NCBI RefSeq assembly: GCF_003350205.1
Contig: NZ_QLLC01000027.1
Coordinates: forward strand, 1 to 41,424
From: Brevundimonas bullata
GTDB taxonomy: Bacteria > Pseudomonadota > Alphaproteobacteria > Caulobacterales > Caulobacteraceae
Direction: 5' to 3'
Length of the DNA: 41,424 bases
Both the position numbers and the translations under genes were made by a program. Each line of letters starts with the position of its first letter. Within the stretch, counting starts at the first letter, position 1. Below, piece by piece: positions 29,718 to 39,400 of the stretch. The notes under the pieces are model-generated. The model was not told where the DNA came from. It made no database searches and saw nothing but the letters and a program-made list of their open reading frames with translations.

Positions 29718-31415
29718 TTAGGCGACCAACTCGCCGTTCGCGCCCGCTTCGATCAGGGCGATGGTCTGGGGCAGACCATAGATGGCCGCGAACGACCCGA
29801 AGCGCGGCCCTTGCGAGGCGCCCAGCAGCACCTCGTACAGCGCCTGGAACCAAGCCCGCAGCGGCTCGAACTCATGCGCCTTGCCCACGGCATAGACCTC
29901 GCCCTGAATGATCTCGCCGTCGGTCGTATCGGCCGGCAGGGCCTTCAGACGTTCCGCCAGGTCCAGCAGCGCCGCCTTCTCCTTGTCGTCGGGCAGGCGA
30001 TAGGTCTTCGAGGGCTTCACGAAGTCCTCGTAGTAGTTCAGCGCATAGCCCATCAGACGGTCCAGCACCGGCTCGTTCTCGGGCGTGGCGTCCGGCAGGT
30101 ATTTGGCGAAATAGGCCCACAGCTGGTCCTTGCTGGAGGCGTTGGCCACGCCGACCAGGTTCAGCAGCAGGGCGAAGGACACCGGCGAGGCGCTCTCGGG
30201 CGGCTGGCCCGAATGGATGTGCCACACGGCGTTGTCGATCTGCTTGGCCGGTTCCTGCGTCTTGTACTGCTCGATGAAGGACAGATAGTCGTCCGTCGCG
30301 CGCGGAATGACGTTGAAATGCAGGCTCTTGGCCGACTTCGGCGACTGAAACATGTACCAGCTCAGGCTCTCGGGCGTGCCGTAGCGCAGCCACTCGTCCA
30401 TCGTCAGGCCATTGCCCTTGGACTTGGAGATCTTCTTGCCTTCGACGTCGAGGAAGAGCTCGTAGTTGAAGCCTTCCGGCGGCGTGCCGCCCAGGGCGCG
30501 ACAGATCTTGCCGCTCTCGCGCACGCTCTCGATCAGGTCCTTGCCCGACATCTCGTAATCGACGTCCAGCGCGGTCCAGCGCATGGCCCAGTCGGGCTTC
30601 CACTGCAGCTTCACATGGCCGCCGGTGACGGGGACCTCGGTGCGGCCGCCCGCCGGGTCGTCAAAGACAATGGTCCCGCGCTCGACGTTGCGCTCCAGCG
30701 TCGGCACCTGCAGCACATGGCCGGTGATCGGGCTGATCGGCAGGAAGGGCGAATAGGTGGCGCGACGCTCCTCGCCCAGGGTGGGCAGCATGATGCCCAT
30801 GACCTTGTCGAAGCGTTCCAGCAGGGTCAGCAGGGTCGCGTCGAACCGGCCTGACCGATAGGTCTCGGTCGAGGACATGAACTCGTAGTCGAAGCCGAAG
30901 CTGTCGAGGAAGGCGCGCAGACGGGCGTTGTTGTGCGCGCCGAAGCTGTCGTGCGTGCCGAACGGATCGCGCACCTTGGTCAGCGGCAGGTGCAGGTCTT
31001 CGCGCAGCATCTCCGGGTTCGGCACGCCCTCCGGCACCTTGCGCAGACCGTCCATATCGTCGCTGAAGGCGATCAGGCGCGTGCGCCAGTGGTCGCCGGT
31101 CAGGGCGCGGAAGGCGTTGCGCACCATGGTCGTGCGCGCGACCTCGCCGAAGGTGCCCATGTGCGGCAGACCCGACGGACCGTAACCCGTCTCCAGGATC
31201 ACCGGCGCGTTCAGCGCCTCAAAGGTCGCCAGAGCCTCATCCGCCTTGCCCGCGTCGATCAGCAGCTTGGCCGCATCGCGCTCCGCATCCGACAGCCGTT
31301 TCTTGAGCACGTGGGCCAGCAGGTTGCGCGCTTGCTCAAACGGCCACGAACGGGCCTCACGGGACAGGGTTTCAAGGTTCTGAAGCATCCACGGGCTTTG
31401 AAGGCTCCGCAGCAT
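29718..31415 (-). CDS. lysS: Lysyl-tRNA synthetase, class I
   Basis: A 565-residue class I (archaeal-type) lysine--tRNA ligase, charging tRNA-Lys in the cytoplasm. The HIGH-like motif is in [13 protein letters not shown] (His about residue 85) and the KMSKS-like motif is KISKSKGNG at 328-332. The C-terminal helical anticodon-binding region follows. Class I LysRS replacing the class II enzyme is known in many alphaproteobacteria. The start is uncertain: an ATG at 31413-31415 lies downstream of AGGGGGA by a long spacing, while an ATG at 31388 lies nearer the family's usual start but has no ribosome site. It is divergent from the GNAT gene. Confidence 0.95.
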   Translation of the reverse strand: MLRSLQSPWMLQNLETLSREARSWPFEQARNLLAHVLKKRLSDAERDAAKLLIDAGKADEALATFEALNAPVILETGYGPSGLPHMGTFGEVARTTMVRNAFRALTGDHWRTRLIAFSDDMDGLRKVPEGVPNPEMLREDLHLPLTKVRDPFGTHDSFGAHNNARLRAFLDSFGFDYEFMSSTETYRSGRFDATLLTLLERFDKVMGIMLPTLGEERRATYSPFLPISPITGHVLQVPTLERNVERGTIVFDDPAGGRTEVPVTGGHVKLQWKPDWAMRWTALDVDYEMSGKDLIESVRESGKICRALGGTPPEGFNYELFLDVEGKKISKSKGNGLTMDEWLRYGTPESLSWYMFQSPKSAKSLHFNVIPRATDDYLSFIEQYKTQEPAKQIDNAVWHIHSGQPPESASPVSFALLLNLVGVANASSKDQLWAYFAKYLPDATPENEPVLDRLMGYALNYYEDFVKPSKTYRLPDDKEKAALLDLAERLKALPADTTDGEIIQGEVYAVGKAHEFEPLRAWFQALYEVLLGASQGPRFGSFAAIYGLPQTIALIEAGANGELVA

Positions 31416-31472
31416 CACGTCAACTTTTGATCCCCCTGTCAGGCGGCTGGATCATCGGTTAGCAAGGGTGAC

Positions 31473-31901
31473 ATGAGCCCCGACTACCGCCTTGTCGCCC
31501 GCACGCCAGCTATCGACGACTATCGTCGCCTGAGGGCGATCTCGGGCCTGACCCCGCGCAGCGCCGAAGCCGCTGCGGTCGGCCTGCCCAACACCGTTTT
31601 CGCCGTGGTGATCGAAAATCTGGCGGGCGAAGCGGTCGGCATGGGCCGGGTGATCGGTGACGGGGGCCTGTTCTTCCAGATCGTCGACATCGCCGTCGAT
31701 CCCGCCCATCAGGGCCGGGGTCTTGGCAAGGCCGTCATGGCGGCGCTGGTCGAGCACCTGCGCGCCACCGTCCCGGCCGAGGCCTACATCAGCCTGATCG
31801 CGGACGGCGAGGCCCACCGCCTCTATGCTCAGTACGGCTTCCAGCCCACGGCGCCCGCCTCCATCGGCATGGCCCTGTTCCTGCGCCCGGACGCCGCCTA
31901 G
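31473..31901 (+). CDS. GNAT-family N-acetyltransferase
   Basis: A 142-residue acetyltransferase. The acetyl-CoA pyrophosphate loop is DPAHQGRGLGKAVM (R/Q-x-x-G-x-G/A form) near residue 75, and the fourth conserved region is RLYAQYGFQPT. The substrate is unknown. It overlaps the convergent MaoC gene by 4 nt at the 3' end. Confidence 0.9.
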   Translation: MSPDYRLVARTPAIDDYRRLRAISGLTPRSAEAAAVGLPNTVFAVVIENLAGEAVGMGRVIGDGGLFFQIVDIAVDPAHQGRGLGKAVMAALVEHLRATVPAEAYISLIADGEAHRLYAQYGFQPTAPASIGMALFLRPDAA

Positions 31902-32356
31902 AGCCGCGCCGAGGCGTCCTTGGGGAGTTGCATCAGGTTCTCGAAGGTCATGACCAGGTCGCCGTCCTGGTTGCGGACCCAGGTCTTGGTCTTGACCGTA
32001 CCCCGGTCGGGGCGGCTCTGCGACGGGGTGACGGCCAGGATCTCGCGTCGCGCCGTCAGCGTGTCGCCGGGACGCACCGGGCGCAGCCAGCGCAGATCGT
32101 CGATGCTGAGGCCCAGCATCGGCGTGGCGCCGAAATAGGCGGCGTCGACATATTCCCGCATCACCCGCGAGGCGACGTGCCAGCCGCTGGCGATCAGGCC
32201 GCCGAACCGGCCCTGGGCGGCGGCGGCGCGATCAATGTGCATGGGCTGGGGGTCGAACTGCTCGGCGAAGGCGATGATCTCGCCCTCAGTGATGGTGAAG
32301 GGCGCGCCTTCCCAGCTTTCGCCGACCGTCAGGTCGTCCAGATAGCGATCGGCCAT
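31898..32356 (-). CDS. MaoC-family dehydratase (hotdog fold)
   Basis: A 152-residue MaoC-like (R)-specific enoyl-CoA hydratase or dehydratase. The hydratase motif is seen as FAEQFDPQPMHID, with Asp and His as likely catalytic pair, followed by GLIASGWHVASRVMREY. It may act on a 2-enoyl-CoA in fatty-acid or related metabolism, but no pathway genes adjoin it. Divergent from queA. Confidence 0.92.
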   Translation of the reverse strand: MADRYLDDLTVGESWEGAPFTITEGEIIAFAEQFDPQPMHIDRAAAAQGRFGGLIASGWHVASRVMREYVDAAYFGATPMLGLSIDDLRWLRPVRPGDTLTARREILAVTPSQSRPDRGTVKTKTWVRNQDGDLVMTFENLMQLPKDASARL

Positions 32357-32462
32357 GTCGTCTTCCTCATGCGAACTGAGGCTCAGATAGACGCTTCATG
32401 CCGCGTGGCCAACCGCCGTGCGCCTTGACCCGGCGGCGCGGGCATGGCCTTTGCCCCACCTC

Positions 32463-33569
32463 ATGCTGACCTCAGATTTCGACTTCGACCTGCCCGATGA
32501 CTGCATCGCGCTGCGCCCCGCCGAGCCGCGCGATTCCGCGCGCCTGCTGGTGGTCAGGGACGGCGCGCTGGACGACCGGATCATCCGCGACCTGCCGGAC
32601 TTCCTGCAACCGGGCGACGCCCTGGTGTTCAACGACACACGCGTCATCCCCGCGCGCCTGTCGGGCGTGCGTCAGCGGCCCAATCCCGTGGTCGGGGGGC
32701 CGGAAGGCGAGACCCTGACCGTCGAGGTCGAGGCCACCCTGCACCACCGCGACGCCCCCGACGTCTGGTCCGCCTTCATGAAGCCCGGCAAGCGCATCAA
32801 GCCGGGCGACCGCATCCGTTTTGGCCGTACCAACGACGCTGCTTGCGAACTGGGGCGTCTGGACGCCACCGTCGAAGCCAAGGACGAGGACGGCCTGATC
32901 ACCCTGCGCTTCGACCTCGCCGGTCCTGCGCTGGACGACGCCATCCGCGACGTCGGGGTCATGCCCCTGCCCCCCTATATCGCGGCCAAGCGGCCGGAGG
33001 ACGACCGCGACCGATCAGACTATCAGACGGTCTTTGCGACCTACGACGGCTCGGTCGCCGCCCCGACGGCGGGCCTGCACTTCACCCCCGCCCTGCTGGA
33101 CGCCATCCGCGCACGCGGCGTCAGCACCCACGCCGTGACCCTGCACGTCGGCGCCGGCACCTTCCTGCCGGTCAAGGCCGACGACACCGCGGACCACAGG
33201 ATGCACTCCGAGTGGGGCGAGGTCTCGCCCGAGACTGCCGCCGCCCTGAACGCCGTGCGCGCCGCCGGCGGGCACATCGTCTGCGTCGGCACCACCAGCT
33301 TACGCCTGCTGGAAAGCGCCACGACCGAGGCCGGCGTGGTCCAGCCCTTCCACGGCGACACGGCCATCTTCATCACCCCCGGCTACCGCTTCCGCGCCTG
33401 CGACGTGCTGATGACCAACTTCCACCTGCCGAAGTCGACCCTGTTCATGCTGGTCAGCGCCTTCGCCGGGCTGGAGACCATGCGCGCCGCCTATGCTCAC
33501 GCCATCGACAGCGGCTATCGTTTCTATTCCTATGGCGACGGGAGCCTGCTGTTCAGGAAGGACGCATGA
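32463..33569 (+). CDS. queA: S-adenosylmethionine:tRNA ribosyltransferase-isomerase
   Basis: A 368-residue enzyme that transfers and isomerises the ribosyl part of SAM onto preQ1 in tRNA, giving epoxyqueuosine. Family motifs: [23 protein letters not shown] at the start (read as two parts), [33 protein letters not shown], and the C-terminal [16 protein letters not shown]. The ATG at 32463 is the family start; the frame continues upstream without a ribosome site. It overlaps the next gene by 4 nt (ATGA). The function of tgt, 0.7 kb downstream, precedes that of QueA in the same pathway. Confidence 0.97.
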   Translation: MLTSDFDFDLPDDCIALRPAEPRDSARLLVVRDGALDDRIIRDLPDFLQPGDALVFNDTRVIPARLSGVRQRPNPVVGGPEGETLTVEVEATLHHRDAPDVWSAFMKPGKRIKPGDRIRFGRTNDAACELGRLDATVEAKDEDGLITLRFDLAGPALDDAIRDVGVMPLPPYIAAKRPEDDRDRSDYQTVFATYDGSVAAPTAGLHFTPALLDAIRARGVSTHAVTLHVGAGTFLPVKADDTADHRMHSEWGEVSPETAAALNAVRAAGGHIVCVGTTSLRLLESATTEAGVVQPFHGDTAIFITPGYRFRACDVLMTNFHLPKSTLFMLVSAFAGLETMRAAYAHAIDSGYRFYSYGDGSLLFRKDA

Positions 33570-34036
33570 CCGACGACCTGCCCGATGATTTCGCCGCCTC
33601 GCTCGACATCCTCGCCTCGGCGGCGGGCGAGATGCAGGACCCGTGGTGGATCTTCGGCGGCGCGGCCATGGTGCTGTGGGGCCTGCGCGACTGGCGCGCG
33701 CCCGACATCGACGTCCTGTGCAGCCCGCGCGACGCGCGTCGTCTGATCGAGGCCCTGCACGGCGAAGTCACGCCTGATCCGGGCGAGGGCCTGTTCCGTT
33801 CACAGGTCTTCGGCCAGATCCTGACCACGCCGGTGCCGCTGGACGTCATGGCCAACATGGACGTGCGCGCCGGCGGCGACTGGGTTCCCGTGACCTTCTC
33901 GACGCGCGTGCCGATCGTGCTGGAGGACTTCACCGTCTTCACCCCCTCGATCAACGAGCAGATCGAGACCTGCCGCCTGTTCGGCCGCCCCAAGGACCTG
34001 CTGCGGGCCGAAATGCTGGAAGGCCTGCGGGGCTGA
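33566..34036 (+). CDS. Nucleotidyltransferase-fold protein of unknown role, coupled to queA
   Basis: A 156-residue protein with the core of a DNA-polymerase-beta-like nucleotidyltransferase: the [14 protein letters not shown] glycine motif, then a DIDVL acidic pair (about residues 45-50), and later [10 protein letters not shown] with a possible third Asp. This resembles the DUF6036 or AbiEii-like group. Coupling to queA by ATGA overlap suggests co-expression, perhaps acting on tRNA or a nucleotide, but nothing shows this directly. The frame in the same phase continues upstream inside queA only as a shadow. Confidence 0.78.
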   Translation: MTDDLPDDFAASLDILASAAGEMQDPWWIFGGAAMVLWGLRDWRAPDIDVLCSPRDARRLIEALHGEVTPDPGEGLFRSQVFGQILTTPVPLDVMANMDVRAGGDWVPVTFSTRVPIVLEDFTVFTPSINEQIETCRLFGRPKDLLRAEMLEGLRG

Positions 34037-34049
34037 GGCCGCACTTCAT

Positions 34050-34217
34050 CCTCCCCCGTTCGCGGGGGAGGGGGACCGCGTAGCGGTGGAGGGGGCGGCT
34101 GCACGCACCTTCGGCCCCGCGATACATGACCAAAGCCAGAATTTTTAGCCGCAACGCTGGTTCCGCCCCCTCCACCATGCTCCGCATGGTCCCCCTCCCC
34201 CGCTTAGCAAGGGAGGA
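34050..34217. repeat. Inverted pair of CTCCCCC-type intergenic repeats
   Basis: A repeat unit at 34050-34098 (TCCTCCCCC to GGAGGGGGCGG) recurs in opposite orientation at 34163-34217. Each holds its own small hairpin (CGCGTAGCGG on one side, ATGCTCCGCAT on the other), and together they could fold into one large stem between the nucleotidyltransferase gene and tgt. It resembles the element before metH at 89-111. Confidence 0.8.
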
Positions 34218-34302
34218 TCGCATCCAAGCCTGATGACAGGCGCGCCGTTCCGTGGTTGAGCACTCACAAATTCCGGCGCGCCGGGATGAGCGGAGTTCAC
34301 TG

Positions 34303-35415
34303 TTGCCCTTTCCCTTCCAGATCAACGCCACCGAAGGCCGCGCCCGCACCGGGGTGCTGAAGACCCCGCGCGGCGACATCCGCACCCCCGCCTTCATGCC
34401 GGTCGGCACCGCCGCCACGGTCAAGGCGATGACGGTGGATCAGGTCAAGCAGACCGGCGCCGACATCCTGCTGGGCAATACCTATCACCTGATGCTGCGC
34501 CCCGGCCCGGAGCGGATGGAACGCCTCGGCGGCCTGCACAACTTCATGCGCTGGGACAAGCCGATCCTGACCGACTCGGGCGGCTTCCAGGTCATGAGCC
34601 TGTCGGGCATTTCCAAGCTGACCGAGGAGGCCGTGACCTTCTCCAGCCACATCGACGGGTCCAAGCACGTCCTGACGCCGGAACGCTCGATCCAGATTCA
34701 GGCCGACCGCCTCGGCTCCGACATCGTCATGCAACTGGACGAGTGCGTCGCCTGGCCCGCCGAGGAAAAGCGCGCCCGTCAGGGCATGGAGCTGTCGGCC
34801 CGCTGGGCGCAACGCTCCAAGAACGCCTTCGGCACGCGCGACACTCAGGCCCTGTTCGGCATCCAGCAAGGCTCGACCTATGAGAACCTGCGCCGGGAAT
34901 CCTCGGAACGGCTGCAAGAGATCGGCTTCGACGGCTACGCCATCGGCGGTCTGGCCGTCGGCGAAGGCCATGAAGCCATGTGCGAGGTCCTGGACTACGC
35001 CCCCGAGTTCCTGCCCAAGGATCGCCCCCGCTATCTGATGGGCGTGGGCAAGCCGATCGACTTGGTCGAGGCGGTCTATCGCGGCGTCGACATGTTCGAC
35101 TGCGTCCTGCCGACGCGGGCCGGGCGTCACGGTCAGGCCTGGACCTGGGACGGGCCCATCAACATCAAGAACGCCCGCTTCGCCGAGGATCAGGACCCGC
35201 TGGATATGGGCGTGCCCTGCCCTGCGTCGAACGACTATTCAAAGGCTTACCTGCACCACCTCATCCGGGCCGACGAAATCCTCGGAAAGATCCTGCTGAG
35301 CTGGCACAACATCGCCTTCTTCCAGGCCCTGACGGCAGCCATGCGCGAGGCGATCAGCGAAGGTCGGTTTGAACAGTTCCGGCGCGACTTCCGCGCCCGG
35401 CACGTCAAGGCCTAG
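34303..35415 (+). CDS. tgt: tRNA-guanine transglycosylase, with atypical zinc site
   Basis: A 370-residue enzyme exchanging guanine-34 for preQ1 in tRNAs with GUN anticodons. The active-site region is complete: [22 protein letters not shown] and the nucleophile Asp in [12 protein letters not shown]. The usual zinc site (C-x-C-x-x-C then His) reads [17 protein letters not shown], so two of three cysteines are replaced (Val and Ser), leaving Cys306 and His335. The start is taken as TTG at 34303 with GCGGAG about 8 nt upstream, giving [12 protein letters not shown]. It overlaps the convergent lipoprotein gene by 4 nt. It follows queA and the nucleotidyltransferase gene. Confidence 0.95.
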   Translation: MPFPFQINATEGRARTGVLKTPRGDIRTPAFMPVGTAATVKAMTVDQVKQTGADILLGNTYHLMLRPGPERMERLGGLHNFMRWDKPILTDSGGFQVMSLSGISKLTEEAVTFSSHIDGSKHVLTPERSIQIQADRLGSDIVMQLDECVAWPAEEKRARQGMELSARWAQRSKNAFGTRDTQALFGIQQGSTYENLRRESSERLQEIGFDGYAIGGLAVGEGHEAMCEVLDYAPEFLPKDRPRYLMGVGKPIDLVEAVYRGVDMFDCVLPTRAGRHGQAWTWDGPINIKNARFAEDQDPLDMGVPCPASNDYSKAYLHHLIRADEILGKILLSWHNIAFFQALTAAMREAISEGRFEQFRRDFRARHVKA

Positions 35416-35972
35416 TTGCGGCCCCTGCGCGGCACGAACCCTGCCGGCGCCGCCGGCGGGGCGCAGTTGCGCTGCATCCCTACGCCCTTCAGGAAGGCGC
35501 GACGGCGCAGCCCCGCCTGAATGGCCGACTGCACATGCTTGCTGTGGGCGTCCGCGCCGGTCAGGCGCCGCACCCAGCTGCGCGCCGGGATGAAGTCCGT
35601 CACCGTATCCCGCACCGCGTCGAGCGCAGCCGCGGCGGCGGCGTCCGCCGCCCGCTCGCTCATATAGGAACCGTCCTGCGACGGCGGCGCATCCGTATCC
35701 GGCCCCAGGGCCTCGTCCAGCCGCGCGATCTCGGCGGCGATGGTGCGGCAGTGGTTCAGATTGCGCAGATCATAGGGATTGCTTTCCGCCTGTAGCAGAA
35801 CCGTCGGGATTTCCTGACGCCGCAGGTTCAGATCATCCAGCGGCGCCGTGACGGCGTCACCCAGTCCCGCGCCGACCTGCTCCACCCCGCCGCGCGCCGA
35901 GGCGCCGGCGTTGCATCCAGCCAGGACAAGCGAAAGGGAGACGGCGGAAACGGCAAGGGCGATATGGCGCAT
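35412..35972 (-). CDS. Putative lipoprotein of unknown function
   Basis: A 186-residue predicted lipoprotein with a signal sequence and lipobox LAGC (Cys about residue 20). The mature part is helical and polar, with [20 protein letters not shown], an Ala-rich stretch ([15 protein letters not shown]) and a basic C terminus. I do not recognise a family. It is convergent with tgt, with a 4-nt overlap. Confidence 0.75.
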   Translation of the reverse strand: MRHIALAVSAVSLSLVLAGCNAGASARGGVEQVGAGLGDAVTAPLDDLNLRRQEIPTVLLQAESNPYDLRNLNHCRTIAAEIARLDEALGPDTDAPPSQDGSYMSERAADAAAAAALDAVRDTVTDFIPARSWVRRLTGADAHSKHVQSAIQAGLRRRAFLKGVGMQRNCAPPAAPAGFVPRRGRN

Positions 35973-36152
35973 CCGGCCTTAGACCACGCCCCGCGCCCAT
36001 GGTGAAGACTCACGCCTCTATGGACCTCGGTGCGGTTCGGGCGGGTGTGGAGATTGCGCCATGGCCGGTCTCCCTGAAACTGCCTGAACAGAACCCAGCG
36101 GCGGCCAGCGGTCGTCCGCAGCCGGGCACAGCGTTTCAGAAAAAAGGGGAGA

Positions 36153-36203
36153 TGGTACGCCCCCTCGGGCTCGAACCGAGGACCCTCTGATTAAAAGTCA
36201 GAC
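36153..36203 (-). other. 3' half of tRNA-Lys(UUU): probable integrase attachment site
   Basis: On the minus strand this reads as an anticodon arm with loop CTTTTAA (anticodon TTT), a 5-base variable region, a T arm with TTCGAGC loop, and a 3' acceptor strand ending ACCA. A T-run typical of a tRNA terminator lies just beyond. The D arm and 5' acceptor strand are absent; unrelated AT-rich DNA begins right after the anticodon stem. This is what is left when an element recombines in the anticodon loop of a tRNA gene. The intact gene should lie at the element's other end, to the right. Confidence 0.75.
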
Positions 36204-36329
36204 GAAATATTGATTTCATTGGGTTTCAGGCCATTTCACGAGAATCCATTACTCACTGTTTTTATTAGATTTTCAAATTCAAATATCGTCAGGGGTGTTC
36301 AGGCTGCTTCTGCTTTCTGTGTCCCATAT

Positions 36330-36353
36330 GTGTCCCAAATCGCTTTGGGACAC
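36330..36353. promoter_or_regulatory. Inverted repeat upstream of the integrase gene
   Basis: Perfect 10-bp arms, GTGTCCCAAA and TTTGGGACAC, with a 4-base centre, 24 bases before the integrase ATG. Another TGTCCCA copy lies just upstream. It may bind the integrase, an excisionase or a repressor. Confidence 0.5.
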
Positions 36354-36377
36354 AGACAAATCTGGCATACTCGTCGG

Positions 36378-37715
36378 ATGCCCAAAGTCAGATTGACAGA
36401 CAAGTTCGTCGCTTCGGTCGTCGCGCCGGCCAGGGCACGCATTGAGATCTATGATGAAAACCCGATTGGCGCGGGTCTCATGCTGAGAGTCAGCGAGACG
36501 GGGAGAAAAACCTGGGCGATCCGCTACCGGACGGAAGACGGCGACGAGCGCCGCTTCAGTCTGGGCCTCTACCCCGACCTTTCGCTCGCCGATGCCCGAA
36601 AACGCTGCGCTCAAGCTCGCCTTCAGGCCTTGGATGGGGTGGATCCCGCAGGAGAGAAGCGCCGCAAGAAGGTCGAGCGCCGCTCCCAAACCATCAAGAC
36701 ATTTCGGGACCTCAGCCTCGCCTATTTCGAGGCCACCGAGCGCGGCGAATGGAAGCCGCGCGGAAAGCGCAAGCGGGCGTCCACGATCGCTGGCGAGAAA
36801 TGGCTTTGGACCAAGCACATAGAGCCGGCCCTGGGGTCGCTTCGCCTTGAGGACGTCACTCCAGCCGCGATCAAGACGCTCCTGCGCGCGCTGATCACAA
36901 AGGGCCAGGACACGAGCTCCAATCGAGTCCGCGCCCAGATCCGTCAGATGTTCAACTACGCGATCCTCGAGGCCGAAGCCGTAACCGCGAACCCTGTCGC
37001 AAGAGTGCCGGCCCTGGGTGACGAGTCCCCTCGTGAACGCGTATTGCGCGATGCGGAGATCGGCGCGATCTGGCGAGCCTTGGATGACCCCACTGCGCTG
37101 ACGTGCGCGAAAAGCGCACGTCGCAAGAACCAGCGCGTCTACGTCAGCCGTCCGGTCGGCATTGCGATCAAGCTGCTGCTGCTCACCCTGCAACGCCGCC
37201 ACGAGGTCGCATGCATGACCCGAGCGGAGGTCGACCTCGAACAGGCGGTCTGGACCATACCGGGATCGAGAACCAAGAACGGCCGACCTACGCTGGTGCC
37301 GCTGTCGCCGGGGGCCGTGGCGCTCATTCGGGAGGCCATGACCCTCGTCAACGAACCCACGCAGTTTATCTTCCCTGCCCGCTGGGACCGTGAGAAATCC
37401 CTGACGCCCGCCGCATTGAGCCGCGCCCTGCGCGATGTGAGAAGCGCTCTTTCGTTGCCCGCCCTGACCCCGCATGACCTGAGACGCACGGCGGCGACCA
37501 GCATGGCGAGCGAACGCCTGCGGATCTCACCTTTCGTCATCGGTCGAATCCTCAATCACACGAGCGAAAAGGGCGGAGCCGCCGCCGTCACCCTGTCGAC
37601 CTACGCCCTCTATGATTTCATGGCGGAGAAGCGATCAGCGCTGGCAGCATGGAGCGTGTTAGTCGGTGAGATAGTGGCCAAGCAGCCTCTGAATGCACCA
37701 AGCTCTCCTGGCTGA
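36378..37715 (+). CDS. Tyrosine-type site-specific integrase (P4/DUF4102 type)
   Basis: A 445-residue integrase. The N-terminal DUF4102 domain is typical (residues 1-90, with WAIRYRTEDGDERRFSLGLYPDLSLADARKR, read as two parts). A SAM-like core-binding domain is at about 110-200, then the catalytic domain. Catalytic residues are visible: Arg in LQRRHEVACM, His-x-x-Arg in TPHDLRRTAATSM, His in ILNHTSE and Tyr in TLSTYALYDF. It looks intact and probably active. The ATG at 36378 is preferred to the longer frame from 36210, which crosses the tRNA junction. It likely uses the adjacent tRNA-Lys as attachment site. Confidence 0.93.
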   Translation: MPKVRLTDKFVASVVAPARARIEIYDENPIGAGLMLRVSETGRKTWAIRYRTEDGDERRFSLGLYPDLSLADARKRCAQARLQALDGVDPAGEKRRKKVERRSQTIKTFRDLSLAYFEATERGEWKPRGKRKRASTIAGEKWLWTKHIEPALGSLRLEDVTPAAIKTLLRALITKGQDTSSNRVRAQIRQMFNYAILEAEAVTANPVARVPALGDESPRERVLRDAEIGAIWRALDDPTALTCAKSARRKNQRVYVSRPVGIAIKLLLLTLQRRHEVACMTRAEVDLEQAVWTIPGSRTKNGRPTLVPLSPGAVALIREAMTLVNEPTQFIFPARWDREKSLTPAALSRALRDVRSALSLPALTPHDLRRTAATSMASERLRISPFVIGRILNHTSEKGGAAAVTLSTYALYDFMAEKRSALAAWSVLVGEIVAKQPLNAPSSPG

Positions 37716-37803
37716 GACTTCGAGATGTGACGCGCTCGCGCAAGCCCCTCCCCCAACGAGCAGCCTGACCCGACGCCTTCAGGAATGATCGACCCGCAAC
37801 CTA

Positions 37804-39342
37804 TCATGCCGGAGCGGCGGGCGGCGTCTCTCCAATCAGACCTGCAAGAAAGTCGGCGAAGGGGCCGATGTTCTGATCGACGCTCGCCTGTTCCAGCGCA
37901 GCCATATAGGCCTGACGCCGTTGAACCGGGATGACGGTCCACGGATAGCCGCCCGAGGCGAACATCAGGTTCATCAGAAACCGCCCCATCCGGCCGTTCC
38001 CGTCCAGATAGGGGTGAATATAGACGAAGATGAAATGACCCAGCACTACGCGCACGCTGGGCTCGGCCTCTTCATCGAGCAGTTCGAATAGCGTCCCCAT
38101 GGCGTCTCTCACCGCATCAGGGTTCAGCGGCGTGTGGCGCGACCCGCGAATATAGACCGGCCCGTTGCGATAACCGGCGAGCGCGCCGGCAGGAATAAGC
38201 CCGGCCGTGACGCTCGGACCGAAGAGTTGGCGATACCAGCCTCTATGGTCCTCATCGGCGATGCGCCCGGCGTTCTGGCCCTCCAGCACCCGCGCGACGC
38301 TGGCTTTCACCGCCTGGAAGGCGTCATGGTAGCCCCTTGCCGCCAGAGCGTCGCGTTGCCGACGGTCTTCATCATTTGACTCGGGATTCCAGTCTCCGCG
38401 CCGCACCCGATCGATCAGGGCCGCATCGACCCGGTAGCCCTCGATCGAGAGCGAATGATAGGCGTCGGTGACGTAGAGGTCCTCCACCGCCTGGAGATAG
38501 TCCCTGGGGGCGACGGCTTGGTGGGCAGGCGCCGGAAAACGCGCGGGTATGTCGTCCCGCAAGGTTTGCCACATCAACCTGATCCGTCGGGAAGCCGGCG
38601 GCTCGTCACGGCGATAGACAAAGCCGGGCAATCGTCCGGCAAAGGGATCGGTCTCCCTGACATCATAGCCGGCGGCGCGCATGGTTTCGAGAATTTCGAC
38701 GGCTTCGCCATCACGGCCGATATTTCGGCACGCGCCCGCGAGGCGACCGGCGATGACGGAATGCCCCCCGTTCAACAGCCTCTCAAGCACGGCGGAGAAA
38801 TCGCGCTGGCCAGCCAGAACGGTCCTCATCTCCGTCGGATGGGTTGCGTAGACGCCGGGCCCAGCGGCGATGAGCGCCGCCTCCACCTTGTAGACCCGCA
38901 GGTTTCTCAGAACCGTCTGGTCCCGGTCCTGAGCCCCCGGCAAGCGGAGATCGTACACGCTTGAGCCGTGAATGAACTGCGTGACCTGACCGCGGCCACG
39001 TGGAGACCGGACCAGAAGCTGCTCAGGCACCCTCCACTGCTCTGCATGCAGCAGCAGGGATTGTTCCGGGGAAAGCGACCAGGCGTCTCCAAAGCGGTCT
39101 TCCAGATAGGCGCTGACGAAATCCCAGTAGGAGGCATACCAGGCGGTGGTTTCTCCAACAGTCTCGTCTGGACGAGCCGGAATGTACCAGCCGTTGATGA
39201 CCGGGCGGATGAAACCCTGCCTGGTGAGACGTTCGCGCTGAACCCGCGTGAGATCCTGCGTGCGAATGACGGTTCGCCCCTGCTCCTGAAGCGCGTGCAG
39301 CGCCTCCAGGGCGTCAGCTAGCTTTTCCTGCGGCGTGGCCAA
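37804..39342 (-). CDS. Fic-family AMPylase-like protein with N-terminal AbiEi-like DNA-binding region
   Basis: About 512 residues. Residues 5-58 resemble the winged-helix of AbiEi antitoxins (ALHALQEQGRTVIRTQDL, then LTRQGFIRPVINGWYIP), and 60-230 continue like an AbiEi body with SPEQSLLLHAEQW. The C-terminal half is a Fic domain. Its core motif HPYLDGNGRMGR at 443-454 keeps all catalytic residues (Phe to Tyr at the third position). An inhibitory motif SLSIEG at 297-302 fits the S/T-x-x-x-E-G/N form, placed N-terminal as in class II Fic proteins. It would transfer AMP or a related group to a target protein, held in check by its own Glu301. The start is uncertain: TTG at 39342, with GAAGGA 10 nt upstream, is best; no in-frame ATG is near. 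A 24-bp repeat array lies upstream. Confidence 0.88.
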   Translation of the reverse strand: MATPQEKLADALEALHALQEQGRTVIRTQDLTRVQRERLTRQGFIRPVINGWYIPARPDETVGETTAWYASYWDFVSAYLEDRFGDAWSLSPEQSLLLHAEQWRVPEQLLVRSPRGRGQVTQFIHGSSVYDLRLPGAQDRDQTVLRNLRVYKVEAALIAAGPGVYATHPTEMRTVLAGQRDFSAVLERLLNGGHSVIAGRLAGACRNIGRDGEAVEILETMRAAGYDVRETDPFAGRLPGFVYRRDEPPASRRIRLMWQTLRDDIPARFPAPAHQAVAPRDYLQAVEDLYVTDAYHSLSIEGYRVDAALIDRVRRGDWNPESNDEDRRQRDALAARGYHDAFQAVKASVARVLEGQNAGRIADEDHRGWYRQLFGPSVTAGLIPAGALAGYRNGPVYIRGSRHTPLNPDAVRDAMGTLFELLDEEAEPSVRVVLGHFIFVYIHPYLDGNGRMGRFLMNLMFASGGYPWTVIPVQRRQAYMAALEQASVDQNIGPFADFLAGLIGETPPAAPA

Positions 39343-39400
39343 GGGGTCTGCGTCCTTCGTCCAAAACGTGCGCTTCGATCGCTGAATCAAGCTACGCGCT

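Noticed and set aside
35999..36190. ORF ending in LGLEPRTL
   Set aside because: This ending is a well-known artefact of reading the antisense of a tRNA T arm; it overlaps the tRNA-Lys fragment.
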